From NCBI GenBank assembly GCA_015655375.1, contig JAATFD010000050.1, positions 1-62,514 of the forward strand: a DNA stretch of 62,514 nucleotides. Direction: 5' to 3'. The stretch comes from Actinomycetales bacterium (GTDB lineage: Bacteria > Actinomycetota > Actinomycetes > Actinomycetales > Actinomycetaceae). Below the pieces are notes generated by a model. The model was not told the origin of the DNA. It was given only the letters and a program-made list of their open reading frames with translations, and made no database searches. This document shows positions 18,347-27,053 of the stretch, in pieces; positions within the stretch are counted from its first letter, which is position 1, and every line of letters starts with the position of its first letter. The position numbers were made by a program, and so were the translations under genes.

Positions 18347-19216
18347 TTAGTCGATGAGTGCGTCCGCCAAGGCTGCGAGATACTCGCCCGCTCCGCCCTC
18401 AATCCGCACGATGACCTGCTGGGCGCCGTCGAGATCCGTGGGACCGCGATTGATGACGGCCAGATCCGATCCGCTGGAGACCGCCTCCTGGGCGACCCAG
18501 ATCGCGGTCGAGACCTTCATCGATGTCCCGATGACGAGGAGGACCTCGGCCTCGTCGGCCATCGCGAAGGCGTCAGACATCGCCTGCTGGGGAAGGGACT
18601 CCCCGAAAAAGACGACGTTGGGCTTGAGGACACCGCCACAGTCGGGGCAGGGGACTAGGACGAGCCTCGAGGCGCGGGCGCCCGCGGAATCGATGCGGGC
18701 AAGGATCGCGACGTGGGCCGGGTCGGGGTCGTCGACCAGCGCGGGGTTGGCCGCTCGGAGTTGCCCGTCGAGCCAGGCACGGGGGAACCGGTGTCCACAC
18801 CGCGTGCAGTCGACCCACAGGAACGATCCGTGGAGCTCGGCGACGCGCGTCGATCCGGCTTTCTGCTGGAGACCGTCGACATTCTGCGTCGCGACTCCGA
18901 CGAGCAGGCCGGCCTCCTCGAGGCGTGCCAGTGCGCGATGCCCGCGTGAGGGTGGCAAGGCCTCGAGGGCTTTCCACGTGACCTGGTTGCGCTCCCACAC
19001 CCATCTCTGCCACATCGGGTCCGACCAGAACAGATCGATGTCGACGGTCGGGGACCCCGACGATCCGGTACCGCGATAGTCCGGCAGGCCGGAGTCCGTC
19101 GAGATCCCGGCTCCCGTCAACGCTGCCAGTGTGCGTCCACGGCACAGATCGATGAGACGATCGAGACTGCGTTGATCGATGTCCCCGATGGAAGATCCCT
19201 CCTCCGAGATGCTCAT
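18347..19216 (-). CDS. Sirtuin (NAD-dependent protein deacylase), copy 1
   Basis: The protein has 289 residues. The NAD-binding GAGISTDSGLPDYRG (35-49), TQNVDGLQ (110-117), catalytic His in ELHG (His129) and zinc Cys pairs CTRC (137/140) and CPDC (190/193) are all intact. It therefore should remove acyl groups from lysine using NAD. The start overlaps the end of the upstream amidotransferase-like gene (ATGA), so the two proteins are made together. A second sirtuin of the same general type lies at 51040. Its substrates are unknown. Confidence 0.92.
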   Translation of the reverse strand: MSISEEGSSIGDIDQRSLDRLIDLCRGRTLAALTGAGISTDSGLPDYRGTGSSGSPTVDIDLFWSDPMWQRWVWERNQVTWKALEALPPSRGHRALARLEEAGLLVGVATQNVDGLQQKAGSTRVAELHGSFLWVDCTRCGHRFPRAWLDGQLRAANPALVDDPDPAHVAILARIDSAGARASRLVLVPCPDCGGVLKPNVVFFGESLPQQAMSDAFAMADEAEVLLVIGTSMKVSTAIWVAQEAVSSGSDLAVINRGPTDLDGAQQVIVRIEGGAGEYLAALADALID

Positions 19217-19947
19217 CGGGTGAACATCTGCACGAAATTCGAGATGACGACGCCGGCCTGGTGACCTCCGGGGCCGTTGCGTCCGATGAGAACCAGCGAA
19301 TCGAGGTCGTCAGTGCCGGAGTAGCCGGCGTCTTCGTAGGAGGACAGGCGCTGGCGGATGACGTCCGAATCGATCTCGGGGTTGAATTGAGTCGCATAGA
19401 AGCGCTCGCCCAGTCGCATCATCTGGATCGGACACGTCAGGGACCGAGCCAGGACGACCGCGTCGGGTGGCGGGACCTCGACGGCCTCGTGGTGGCCGAC
19501 ATAGGTCACGAACTCCCCGGGGAAACCCTTCAACAGAGGGTCCGCCGCGCCGGCCACCGTCAGCGAGATGTCGACCATCGAGGGCGGTTCCGCCCACGTT
19601 GTCGTCACTTCCGCACCGCACAGGACCGAGGCGACCTCCATCCCGTAGCCGGTCGCCAGGCACGGGATTGATGCCGTGGTGATGTCGTCGAAGAGGTGGA
19701 CGAGCTCTGCCTCGGCGCGCTTCTGGGTGGTCGACTTCCGCTCGTCCGGCGTCGTCGTCCCGTAGGGGGATCCAGCGACGATGATTCCCGAGAATGCTCG
19801 GACATCGATGTCGGGGAGGCCCCCCAAGTCGAGGCGCACTTGGCGCAGGTCATCCTCCCCGAGGCGGGCGGCCCGCTGGAACGAGCGGTGTTCGGCCTCG
19901 GCTGCCTCGTCCTCGGGACGAGTGGAGACCAATAGGAATGGCTGCAT
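19213..19947 (-). CDS. Class I glutamine amidotransferase-like protein lacking catalytic Cys and His
   Basis: The protein has 244 residues with the GMP-synthase-type amidotransferase fold: GIIVAGSPYG (54-63), the nucleophile elbow and the C-terminal triad segment are recognisable. In active enzymes the elbow reads G-x-Cys-Tyr-Gly. Here it reads CLATGYGME, with Gly100 (codon GGC) where Cys should be. The triad His of F-H-P-E is Asn189 (QFNPE, codon AAC), and Glu191 is kept. Both changes are single-base differences from Cys TGC and His CAC. The remaining fold is well conserved, so a binding or regulatory role seems likelier than decay. It is cotranscribed with a sirtuin. Confidence 0.82.
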   Translation of the reverse strand: MQPFLLVSTRPEDEAAEAEHRSFQRAARLGEDDLRQVRLDLGGLPDIDVRAFSGIIVAGSPYGTTTPDERKSTTQKRAEAELVHLFDDITTASIPCLATGYGMEVASVLCGAEVTTTWAEPPSMVDISLTVAGAADPLLKGFPGEFVTYVGHHEAVEVPPPDAVVLARSLTCPIQMMRLGERFYATQFNPEIDSDVIRQRLSSYEDAGYSGTDDLDSLVLIGRNGPGGHQAGVVISNFVQMFTR

Positions 19948-19953
19948 GTTTCA

Positions 19954-19959
19954 ACTGTA
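19954..19959 (-). promoter_or_regulatory. -10 box for leaderless start at ATG 19947
   Basis: TACAGT then TGAAAC then ATG on the minus strand. This drives the amidotransferase-like/sirtuin pair. Confidence 0.55.
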
Positions 19960-20070
19960 GGCAAAGAGGGGGTTCGGCGTCGGCCGTGTGAGAGGAGTGG
20001 ACGGGTCGATTCGACAGGTCGCCGTCCGCGTGCCACGGGGAGCAGAGCCGCAGGAAGGCTGGCGCTGGCG

Positions 20071-20445
20071 TCAGGACAGGATCAGGCCAGTGAACAGGAC
20101 GTACAGCGAGACCCAGAGAAGGATTCCGGTCGCGGAGATCGCCGTTGCGCCACGCGCTGCCTGGCCTCCGACGTTCTGTCGGCGGGAGGCCAGGATCCAG
20201 GCAATGACGCCGAGGACCGCCGTGACGATGAGCAGTGGCGGGACGAGCAGGGAGGGGACGCTGACCCACAGCGCGACCTGGGCCAGCGGATTGGTAGGGG
20301 ATGGGGGCGCGGTATAGCCGGGACCGCGCACAACCATCGTCGGATCGAGGCCCTCGGTTCCCGGGAAGGGCGCAGACCGGGAACCGAACGTGGCAGAACT
20401 CGGTGCCGTCATCGTCGCCGGTGCAGCGAATCGGTCCTCCATCAT
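20071..20445 (-). CDS. Small two-helix membrane protein, DUF4190-like
   Basis: The protein has 124 residues with start ATG 20445 behind GGAGGGGGG. A Pro/Ala/Thr-rich N-terminal 50 residues precede two hydrophobic helices joined by a short Arg-rich loop (ILASRRQNVGGQAARGA). This matches the layout of DUF4190-type proteins, where the conserved G-x-A-x-G loop between helices is common. The function is unknown. It is divergent from the uracil/xanthine permease gene. Confidence 0.7.
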   Translation of the reverse strand: MMEDRFAAPATMTAPSSATFGSRSAPFPGTEGLDPTMVVRGPGYTAPPSPTNPLAQVALWVSVPSLLVPPLLIVTAVLGVIAWILASRRQNVGGQAARGATAISATGILLWVSLYVLFTGLILS

Positions 20446-20592
20446 CGTTCCCCCCTCCGAGTGACCCAGATCCCAGCATGTCACATGGAGCGTCCGAGGA
20501 CCGGAGGGGCGGGCGGACGGCGCTCCGGGCGTTGTAGCGTGGAGTCCCGACCGGTTCATCGGCCCAGCCATCGACTGATCGGAGAAGCCGCC

Positions 20593-21960
20593 ATGAGCGA
20601 CTCATCCCCTGCCCTGTTCCGTTGGAAGCTCCACGGAGATGGCACTCACATCCCACCGGGCGAGGTTGTGTCCCCGGGCGAGCGGCTGTCATGGCCTCGC
20701 ACGATCGGCATCGGGGCCCAGCACGTCGTTGCCATGTTCGGGGCGACTTTCCTGGTTCCGCTCCTGACCGGGTTCCCACCCTCGACAACCTTGTTCTTCT
20801 CGGCCATCGGGACGCTGCTCTTCTTCCTCATCACGGCCGGTCGTCTGCCGTCCTACCTGGGGTCCTCCTTCGCGCTGATCGTGCCGATCACGACCGTGAC
20901 CGCGAAACTCGGGATGAGCTACGCCCTGGGCGGCATCATCGCGACGGGAGCGACACTGGCATTGGTCGGCCTGGTCGTCCACTTCGCTGGTGCCCGATGG
21001 ATCGACGCATTGATGCCACCGGTCGTCACCGGGACGATCGTTGCGCTGATCGGTCTGAACCTGGCGCCCTCGGCCTGGAACTGGGTCAAGGCTGGGCCGG
21101 TCACCGCGGTCATCACGATCGTCTCGATCTGTGTCATCACCGTCCTTTTCAAGGGCATCATCGGCCGTTTGTCGATCCTCTTCGGAGTGCTCATCGGCTA
21201 CTGCGCTGCCGTCTTCCAGCATCAGGTCGACTTCTCGGCGATCTCCGAGGCCGCTTGGTTCGGCCTGCCGCAGTTCCACTCGCCGTCGTTCGCTCCCTCG
21301 ACCCTCGGCCTGTTCGTCCCCGTCGTCTTCGTCCTCATCGCGGAGAACGTCGGACACGTCAAGTCCGTGGCGGCGATGACCGGGGAGAACCTCGATTCAC
21401 TGACGGGTCGCGCGCTCTTCGCCGACGGTGTCTCCACGATGCTCGCCGGCTCGGGCGGTGGATCGGGGACGACGACGTATGCAGAGAACATCGGCGTCAT
21501 GGCGGCCACTCGGGTCTACTCGACGGCCGCCTACCTGGTCGCAGCGGGTGTGGCTTTTGCCCTATCACTAATGCCCAAGTTCGGGGCGGTCATCGCGACG
21601 ATTCCCGAGGGCGTCCTCGGAGGCGCAGGCACGGTCCTGTACGGGATGATCGGCATGCTCGGTGTGCGAATCTGGGTCCAGAACCGCACCGACTTCTCCG
21701 ACCCGGTCAACCTCAACACGGCTGCCGTCTCCCTGATCGTCGCGATCGCGGACTTCACTTGGTCGCCGTTTGGCATGTCTTTCGGCGGCATCGCCTTGGG
21801 CACCGCCTCAGCGGTGATCATCTACCACGGCATGCGGTGGATTTCTCGGCTGCGCGGGACGAACCTCGAGGCGGCCTCGCCGGCATCGGCGCCCTCGGGA
21901 ACAGAGCTCGAGTCCGAGGCCTACTCCCAGCGCCACCGGATCACGCCCTCGCAGGAGTGA
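20593..21960 (+). CDS. NCS2-family nucleobase (uracil/xanthine) permease
   Basis: The protein has 455 residues with about 12-14 membrane segments. The motifs IGAQHVVAMFGATFLVPLLTG (opening helix), IAENVGHVKSV and TTYAENIGVMAATRVYS are NCS2 hallmarks; the Glu residues in AENVGH and TYAENIG bind the base and couple protons. UraA-type specificity for uracil is plausible given an upp gene at 43.6 kb, but xanthine cannot be excluded. ATG 20593 follows GGAGAAG. A TAGCGT -10 candidate at about 20534 gives a leader of roughly 45 bases. Confidence 0.9.
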   Translation: MSDSSPALFRWKLHGDGTHIPPGEVVSPGERLSWPRTIGIGAQHVVAMFGATFLVPLLTGFPPSTTLFFSAIGTLLFFLITAGRLPSYLGSSFALIVPITTVTAKLGMSYALGGIIATGATLALVGLVVHFAGARWIDALMPPVVTGTIVALIGLNLAPSAWNWVKAGPVTAVITIVSICVITVLFKGIIGRLSILFGVLIGYCAAVFQHQVDFSAISEAAWFGLPQFHSPSFAPSTLGLFVPVVFVLIAENVGHVKSVAAMTGENLDSLTGRALFADGVSTMLAGSGGGSGTTTYAENIGVMAATRVYSTAAYLVAAGVAFALSLMPKFGAVIATIPEGVLGGAGTVLYGMIGMLGVRIWVQNRTDFSDPVNLNTAAVSLIVAIADFTWSPFGMSFGGIALGTASAVIIYHGMRWISRLRGTNLEAASPASAPSGTELESEAYSQRHRITPSQE

Positions 21961-21971
21961 GGCCGCAAGGC

Positions 21972-22008
21972 CCGGCTGCCGGACTCACTCGGCGAAGCCG
22001 GCAGCCGG
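21972..22008. terminator. Hairpin terminator between permease and LytR_C genes
   Basis: CCGGCTGCCGG (21972-21982) pairs perfectly with CCGGCAGCCGG (21998-22008) around a 15-base loop, directly between two convergent genes. Confidence 0.7.
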
Positions 22009-22051
22009 CTGGGGCCGGTGCCACATCACGTACAAGCTGGTATGGCCCGTC

Positions 22052-22735
22052 TTAGCTGCCGGATCCGTCCGTCGTCGACTCGTCGGTGGCCTCGGTGCTG
22101 GACTGGGTCTCCGACGGGGTGCCCGACTGCTCTTCAAGGATATTGGGGTCGACCGGCAGGCAGTTGTCCTGGCCCGTCAGAATGGAGTCGTCCTCGGCGG
22201 CCTTCTGTGTGTCCTCGGCACTGAGGACTCCGTCGTAGTACGTCCCGATGGTCACCGTGACGGTCGTTCCCGCGGAGTTGGCCAGGATGATCCGGGCCTC
22301 CGGGAAGAATCGGGCTACCGAGTAGGCGGCGTCGACCGCTTTCGGCCCTGCCTGGATCTCGACCGAGGTCGCCACCGACGTCGTCGTGTTCGACGGCGCA
22401 AGGGCCTGATACCCGACTCCGGTGAGCATGTCGGTGACGTTCTTTGCCTGCCCCGACTCATTGCCCGCATTGAGAACCTGGACGGTGACTGTCGTCGGGT
22501 CAGGAGGTCGTGTGGAGGCGGAGGGGCAGGGAACACCACCGATGGCCGCAGTCTTGGTCGAGGCGGAGAAGTCATTGCCGAACGGCACTTTGATGATCCC
22601 GATGACCACGAGCGCACTGATGATGACGAGCACGGCCATCACGGACGCGGTGACAGAGAACGTCAGGTTCTGTTTGCGCTGACGGTTCTCTAGATAGCGC
22701 TGTCTGGGAGTCAGCCTCGGGGCGCGGTCGGTCAC
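22052..22735 (-). CDS. Membrane-anchored LytR C-terminal-domain protein
   Basis: The protein has 227 residues from GTG 22735. A cytoplasmic, positively charged N-terminus (RQRYLENRQRKQN) precedes a membrane helix (about 28-50). The outer part includes TTVTVQVLNAGNESGQAKNV, which is the LytR_C/CpsA-C pattern, and an acidic Ser/Thr/Glu-rich tail. LytR_C domains occur alone or attached to LCP wall-polymer ligases, and this one lacks the ligase domain. It probably assists cell-wall glycopolymer attachment. Confidence 0.82.
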   Translation of the reverse strand: MTDRAPRLTPRQRYLENRQRKQNLTFSVTASVMAVLVIISALVVIGIIKVPFGNDFSASTKTAAIGGVPCPSASTRPPDPTTVTVQVLNAGNESGQAKNVTDMLTGVGYQALAPSNTTTSVATSVEIQAGPKAVDAAYSVARFFPEARIILANSAGTTVTVTIGTYYDGVLSAEDTQKAAEDDSILTGQDNCLPVDPNILEEQSGTPSETQSSTEATDESTTDGSGS

Positions 22736-22741
22736 GGGTCC

Positions 22742-22747
22742 AACTTA
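22742..22747 (-). promoter_or_regulatory. -10 box for leaderless start at GTG 22735
   Basis: TAAGTT then GGACCC then GTG on the minus strand, with no Shine-Dalgarno sequence. Confidence 0.5.
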
Positions 22748-22918
22748 CTCGACACGGCCTGACGTCGGTGTCCTGCCGCGCAGAGGCCGAAGCAGGTCTC
22801 GGGCACGTGATCCGGCTCATGCCTCCGTGAGGAAGCGGGCGGGGATCGCTACGGTGGTGGAGTGAGCCGGAGGTATCCGGTCATCCACCGTCGATCGAAC
22901 CTGCCGAGGAGGCACCCA

Positions 22919-24067
22919 GTGGGATTCCTCAGTGACGAGCTGCTGTTAACCATCCACGATCGCGCCGCGGGGTATGACGCCACCAATGCATTTCCCGAGG
23001 AGGACCTCGCGGACCTGCGGGCGGCCGGCTACCTCGCCGCGTTCGTCCCCGAGGAATTTGGCGGGGCGGGCCTGGGCCTCGAGGCCATCGCGGCCGAGCA
23101 GACGCGCTTGGCCGCGGCAGCGCCGGCGACGGCACTGGGCATCAACATGCATCAGATCATCGTCGGCCTCGGTCGTCACCTTGTGCGCAACGGGAATCCT
23201 CGCGGGAAGTTGATCCTGCGCGACGCCGCTGCAGGCGAGCTGTTCGGGTTCGGGATCTCGGAACCCGGCAACGACCTCGTCCTCTTCGGGTCGATCACTG
23301 AGGCCGAGCCCGATGGCGAGGGCGGGTACTCCTTCACGGGCACAAAGATCTTCACCTCCTTGGCCCCGGTGTGGACCAGGTTGATGACTTTCGGGCGTGA
23401 CGATTCGGGCGAGGACGGGCCGCATTCGGTCTTCGCCGTGCTCCATCGCGAGGATGGTGGATTCACGATCAAGGACGACTGGGACACTCTGGGGATGCGC
23501 GGAACCCAGTCGAACACGACGATTCTCGAGGGCGCCCATGCACCCGAGGCCCAGATACTGACCCGCACGGTGCCGGGGCCGTCCTCGGATCCGGTGGTCT
23601 TCGGGATCTTCTCAAATTTCGAGATTCTGCTGGCCGCGACGTACGCGGGTGTCGGGCAGCGTGCGGTCGAGGTCGCCGCCGAGCAGGTCAAGACGCGCCG
23701 GTCGGTCAAGAACGCGACCGTGTACGCCAACGACCCCGACATCCGCTGGCGGATCGCGGACGCCGCGCTGGCGATGAACGCGGTTGGGCCCCAAATCCGC
23801 GAGCTCGCCCGTGACATCGATGCCGGTGTCGATCGTGGGCCGATCTGGATGCCGCAGCTGTCGGCCGCCAAGAACGCAGCGGCGGAGGCTTCGTTGCGCG
23901 CCGTCGAACAGGCAGTGCGGGCGTGTGGCGGGTCGTCCTACTACACGAAGAACGAGCTGTCGAGGCTGTATCGCGATGTGCTGGCCGGGCTTTTCCAGCC
24001 CTCGGACCAGGAATCGTTGCACGGCGCGTGGGCGAATGTCGTGCTGGGGCCGGTGCAGACGGACTGA
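22919..24067 (+). CDS. Acyl-CoA dehydrogenase family protein
   Basis: The protein has 382 residues. GTG 22919 is chosen because GAGGAGG lies seven bases before it. An N-terminal helical domain (EEFGGAGLG), the middle FAD beta-domain (GFGISEPGND, FTGTKIFTSL, DDWDTLGMRGTQSNT) and a C-terminal helical domain (AAKNAAAEASLRAVEQAVRACGG) match the family. The catalytic base position near EQAVRACGG has no clear Glu, so a nonstandard substrate or DszC/monooxygenase-like subtype is possible. No beta-oxidation neighbours are present. Confidence 0.85.
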   Translation: MGFLSDELLLTIHDRAAGYDATNAFPEEDLADLRAAGYLAAFVPEEFGGAGLGLEAIAAEQTRLAAAAPATALGINMHQIIVGLGRHLVRNGNPRGKLILRDAAAGELFGFGISEPGNDLVLFGSITEAEPDGEGGYSFTGTKIFTSLAPVWTRLMTFGRDDSGEDGPHSVFAVLHREDGGFTIKDDWDTLGMRGTQSNTTILEGAHAPEAQILTRTVPGPSSDPVVFGIFSNFEILLAATYAGVGQRAVEVAAEQVKTRRSVKNATVYANDPDIRWRIADAALAMNAVGPQIRELARDIDAGVDRGPIWMPQLSAAKNAAAEASLRAVEQAVRACGGSSYYTKNELSRLYRDVLAGLFQPSDQESLHGAWANVVLGPVQTD

Positions 24068-24445
24068 GCCGGTTGCCGGGCCTCATGTGTGTCGGAGTGG
24101 ACCTTTCGCGATCAATTGGTGCCAGTGCCGGTGGGAGCCAAACTGCCCGGTTCATCAGCATCGGTCCTGAACGGTGCGCATTGCTGCCGGAGGGTCGACA
24201 TCGAAGACTCTATGTCCGCAGAGGTTACTGAAGCTGAGTGGTGTCCTCAGTGAGCCTCTGTTGGTAGTCATCGACGGCATTTTCATCGGAGAGGTCGACT
24301 CCGCAGCCGTGAGGTTCGTGTCCTTGTTGACGGTCGTCGTCTCGAGGGTGGGTGAGCGATGCCACGGCGCCACGGGGGTCCGCTGGTTCGTCAGATCGGG
24401 GGATTGCCCGCTACCATGGACGGGCGCGTGTGATCCACGCGTTCC
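24068..24445. other. 378-base gap before tRNA-Ser, no gene seen
   Basis: No frame here has a ribosome site and recognisable content. A TACCAT box at 24412-24417 could be the -10 of the tRNA promoter, with a TTCGTC about 19 bases further upstream. Confidence 0.4.
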
Positions 24446-24533
24446 GGAGGATTCGCCTAGTGGCCTATGGCGCACGCTTGGAAAGCGTGTTGGGTGCAAG
24501 CCCTCGGGGGTTCGAATCCCCCATCCTCCGCCA
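24446..24533 (+). tRNA. tRNA-Ser (anticodon GGA)
   Basis: The acceptor stem GGAGGAT (24446-24452) pairs with ATCCTCC (24523-24529), followed by discriminator G and encoded CCA. The anticodon stem CACGC/GCGTG holds loop TTGGAAA with anticodon GGA at 24480-24482. The T-arm GGGGGTTCGAATCCCCC is canonical. A long variable arm (TTGGGTGCAAGCCCTC region) is the class II feature of serine tRNAs. It reads UCC and UCU codons. Confidence 0.95.
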
Positions 24534-24535
24534 GC

Positions 24536-24579
24536 ACCCCCCTCTTCCGCTTGATTTCGCGGGCGAGGGGGTCTTTTTT
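24536..24579 (+). terminator. Rho-independent terminator after tRNA-Ser
   Basis: ACCCCC(C)TC (24536-24544) pairs with GAGGGGGT (24565-24572), followed by a six-T run (24574-24579). This is the only textbook intrinsic terminator in the window. Confidence 0.85.
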
Positions 24580-24835
24580 GCCTGAACGCGCATCACCACA
24601 AGCAACGCCGTCTGGGAGTTGCGGCCCGGAGCCACTGGCTCGGAAGGTCGCCTGGGTGTGGGTTTTCACCGTGGTGCGCGTCGAGTCCGGGCGCGGGTCG
24701 CTGGGTGGGCCGCATCTGGGCGAGGAAGGGGCGATCTGACCGTCGGCACGAGTCGGATCGTGGCGGCCGCCGCCTCCAACGCAGACATCGCCGACAACAA
24801 CCAGGTGGCGCAGCGGACCCATGCGCCCACGGCAC

Positions 24836-24841
24836 TAACCT
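24836..24841 (+). promoter_or_regulatory. -10 box for leaderless start at ATG 24848
   Basis: TAACCT is followed by GAGGAG and then ATG. The GAGGAG abuts the ATG and is too close to act as a ribosome site, so a leaderless start is favoured. Confidence 0.5.
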
Positions 24842-24847
24842 GAGGAG

Positions 24848-25876
24848 ATGAGCGTTCCGCAGCCGGGACCGTCGACTCCGTCCCATGCCTTTCCGCCGTT
24901 GGATCCCTTTGCCAGCGGCGACCTCGTCATGGACGACGGCGCGAGCATTTACTGGGAGACGAGCGGCAATCCCGAGGGAATTCCCCTGTTGTTTCTGCAC
25001 GGTGGACCCGGCGGCGGGCTGGGACGCGGTGGGTATCGGCGTCGTTTCGATCCGCGCGCGCACCTGATCATCGGCATCGACCAGCGGGGCTGCGGTCGTT
25101 CGCGGCCCTTGGCGGGAGAGGATCCGTCCTCGCTGACGACCAACACGACCGACCGGCTGATCCGCGACCTTGAGGCCGTGCGCGTCCATCTCGGCGTCGA
25201 GTCGTGGATCCTCCATGGAGTCTCCTGGGGATCGACGCTCGCGTTGGTGTACGCGCTGGCCCACCCCGAGCGGGTCCTCGGTGTGGTGCTCGTGGCGGTG
25301 ACGACGACCTCACGCCGAGAGGTCGACTGGATCACCGAGGGCGTCGGGCGCATCTTTCCCGAAGAATGGGAGCGTCTGGAGGCGGCGTCCGGGCGTCGAC
25401 CGGGCGAGCGCGTGGTCGAGGCCTATGCCCGGCGTCTCGGCGCTGCGGACCCCGGTGCGAGGGCGGATCGCGAGGCGGCGGCCGATGCTTGGGACCGGTG
25501 GGAGTCGACCCACGTCCGGCTCGATCCGCACTGGGCGCCTGGACCGTTCCGCGAGGATCCGGAGGAGCGGCTGACGATCACGACGCTGACCGCGCACTAC
25601 TGGGCTGCCGATGCCTTCATGCGGGGGTCAGCATTCGGCGAACCCGCCCCGATCCTCGAGCGCGCGGGCGAGCTGGAGGGCATCCCGGGGATCCTGATCC
25701 ATGGGCGTGTCGACGTCTCGGGGCCGGTGGAGACCCCGTGGCTGCTGCACCGGGCGTGGCCGGGGTCCGAGCTGTGCATTGTCGAGGACGAGGGACATGG
25801 CGGCCCCATCGAGATGGAAGACGCCACCCGGTGGGTCGACGATCTGGTGAAATGGAGTGGGCAGAACAAGCGATAG
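24848..25876 (+). CDS. pip: Prolyl aminopeptidase-like alpha/beta hydrolase
   Basis: The protein has 342 residues. The oxyanion HGGPGGG, DQRGCGRS and the nucleophile elbow GVSWGSTLALVYA are the signature of proline iminopeptidases (S33). The acid in HGRVDVSGP and the His in DEGHGG complete the triad. It removes N-terminal proline from peptides, and the protein has no signal peptide, so it acts in the cytoplasm. It fits a peptide-using organism with a dipeptide transporter at 52-59 kb. MgtC follows after 21 bases. Confidence 0.93.
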   Translation: MSVPQPGPSTPSHAFPPLDPFASGDLVMDDGASIYWETSGNPEGIPLLFLHGGPGGGLGRGGYRRRFDPRAHLIIGIDQRGCGRSRPLAGEDPSSLTTNTTDRLIRDLEAVRVHLGVESWILHGVSWGSTLALVYALAHPERVLGVVLVAVTTTSRREVDWITEGVGRIFPEEWERLEAASGRRPGERVVEAYARRLGAADPGARADREAAADAWDRWESTHVRLDPHWAPGPFREDPEERLTITTLTAHYWAADAFMRGSAFGEPAPILERAGELEGIPGILIHGRVDVSGPVETPWLLHRAWPGSELCIVEDEGHGGPIEMEDATRWVDDLVKWSGQNKR

Positions 25877-25897
25877 CGCGAGAGGGGGAGGACCGGC

Positions 25898-26590
25898 ATG
25901 GATATGTCAGAGTTCTGGCCCGAGTTCGGCCGGGTTGCCGCGGCCGCGCTTCTGTGCGCCCTGATTGGGCTGGAGCGGCAGTTCCGTCAGAAGAATGCCG
26001 GCGTCCACACGCACGCCCTCGTCGGAATGGGCGCGTGCTTGTTCACGATCATCGGTATGCATCCCTGGGTGGGCGCTGCCTCCCCCACGGGCGAGGAATT
26101 CCGGGTCGCTGCGCAGGTTGTCTCCGGCATCGGCTTCCTCGGTGCGGGCGTGATCTTCGTCAATAGGGACTTCGTCCATGGGTTGACGACGGCCGCTGGC
26201 ATCTGGCTGTCGGCCGCGGTCGGGATGGCGTGTGGGGCTCGGATGATTCCATTGGCCGCAGGGGCGACACTGCTGTACCTCTTTTTCATCTTGGCATTGA
26301 ATCCGTTGGTCACGCGCATTCCCACCCGTGATCGCCACATGGTCGTGCGCCTCGTCTACGTCGAGGGCGAAGGGACGCTACGGCGGATCATCACGACGGC
26401 GTCGCAGATGCAGTTCGAGGCATCAGTGGTGTCGACTCACCAAGTGCGGACGTCGACACCGTCGACCGTCAGCGCCGTCATCCGCTTCCAAGGTGGAGTG
26501 CCCCTGCAGGACCTCGTGGCGGAGATCTCCGAGATCCCGGGCGTGGAGTCGGCCGATGTCGTCGGGGATTCGCGATCCCCCGAGGACTAA
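25898..26590 (+). CDS. MgtC/SapB-family membrane protein
   Basis: The protein has 230 residues with ATG 25898 behind GGGGGAGG. The N-terminal four or five helices contain the family core ALIGLERQFRQKNAG, THALVGMGACLF and GIGFLGAGVIF. The C-terminal roughly 80 residues are an ACT-like cytoplasmic domain. MgtC proteins modulate P-type ATPase or F-ATPase activity and magnesium-limited survival. The gene is in an operon with the prolyl aminopeptidase. Its stop overlaps the convergent small gene by four bases. Confidence 0.9.
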   Translation: MDMSEFWPEFGRVAAAALLCALIGLERQFRQKNAGVHTHALVGMGACLFTIIGMHPWVGAASPTGEEFRVAAQVVSGIGFLGAGVIFVNRDFVHGLTTAAGIWLSAAVGMACGARMIPLAAGATLLYLFFILALNPLVTRIPTRDRHMVVRLVYVEGEGTLRRIITTASQMQFEASVVSTHQVRTSTPSTVSAVIRFQGGVPLQDLVAEISEIPGVESADVVGDSRSPED

Positions 26591-26766
26591 CTCCGCGTCT
26601 TGCGGAAACGCGGGCGGAGCCGATTTCCGGCCGTGCGCACGTGGACCAAGCCCTCCAGCACAACGATCATCAGCAGTGAGGAGGATTCCACGACGGCGAT
26701 CGCAATTGCCGTACTCACATGCTCGCTTGCTCGGCCGATCTGAGAACGAGCAAAAGAAACGCTCAT
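26587..26766 (-). CDS. Small 59-residue single-helix membrane peptide, unknown
   Basis: ATG 26766 is preceded by GGGAGGAG eight bases upstream, one of the best ribosome sites in the window, which is the main reason to call this gene. The peptide has a short N-terminus (SVSFARSQIGRASEHV), a hydrophobic helix (STAIAIAVVESSSLLMIVVL) with an embedded Glu and Ser triplet, and a very basic tail (RLRPRFRKTRS). I recognise no family. The positive tail predicts its C-terminus in the cytoplasm. It converges on mgtC, and small regulatory peptides are known to act on MgtC, but any link here is speculative. Confidence 0.5.
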   Translation of the reverse strand: MSVSFARSQIGRASEHVSTAIAIAVVESSSLLMIVVLEGLVHVRTAGNRLRPRFRKTRS

Positions 26767-27053
26767 GATTCTTGCTCCTCCCACCGTGACCTCACGAACT
26801 CTTCGCTCCGTCGGTGTGAGTGACGTTATCCGGGATGTCTGGGTGGATTCTGCATCCCGGGCGTGTATTCGCTGAAGTCCGGGGGCGGCTTCGTCCATAA
26901 GGGTGTGTGCTTGCCACTGGCGAGAGGGTCAGTCAAAGGGTGTTCGTTCAGCTGACAGGCATCCTGCCAGCAGGTGCAACGCCCGTTCCCCTGTATCGCC
27001 GGCTTCCCAGCGAAAACGACAATCCTGAATCCGCCGACGTGCCTCGCGGTGAA

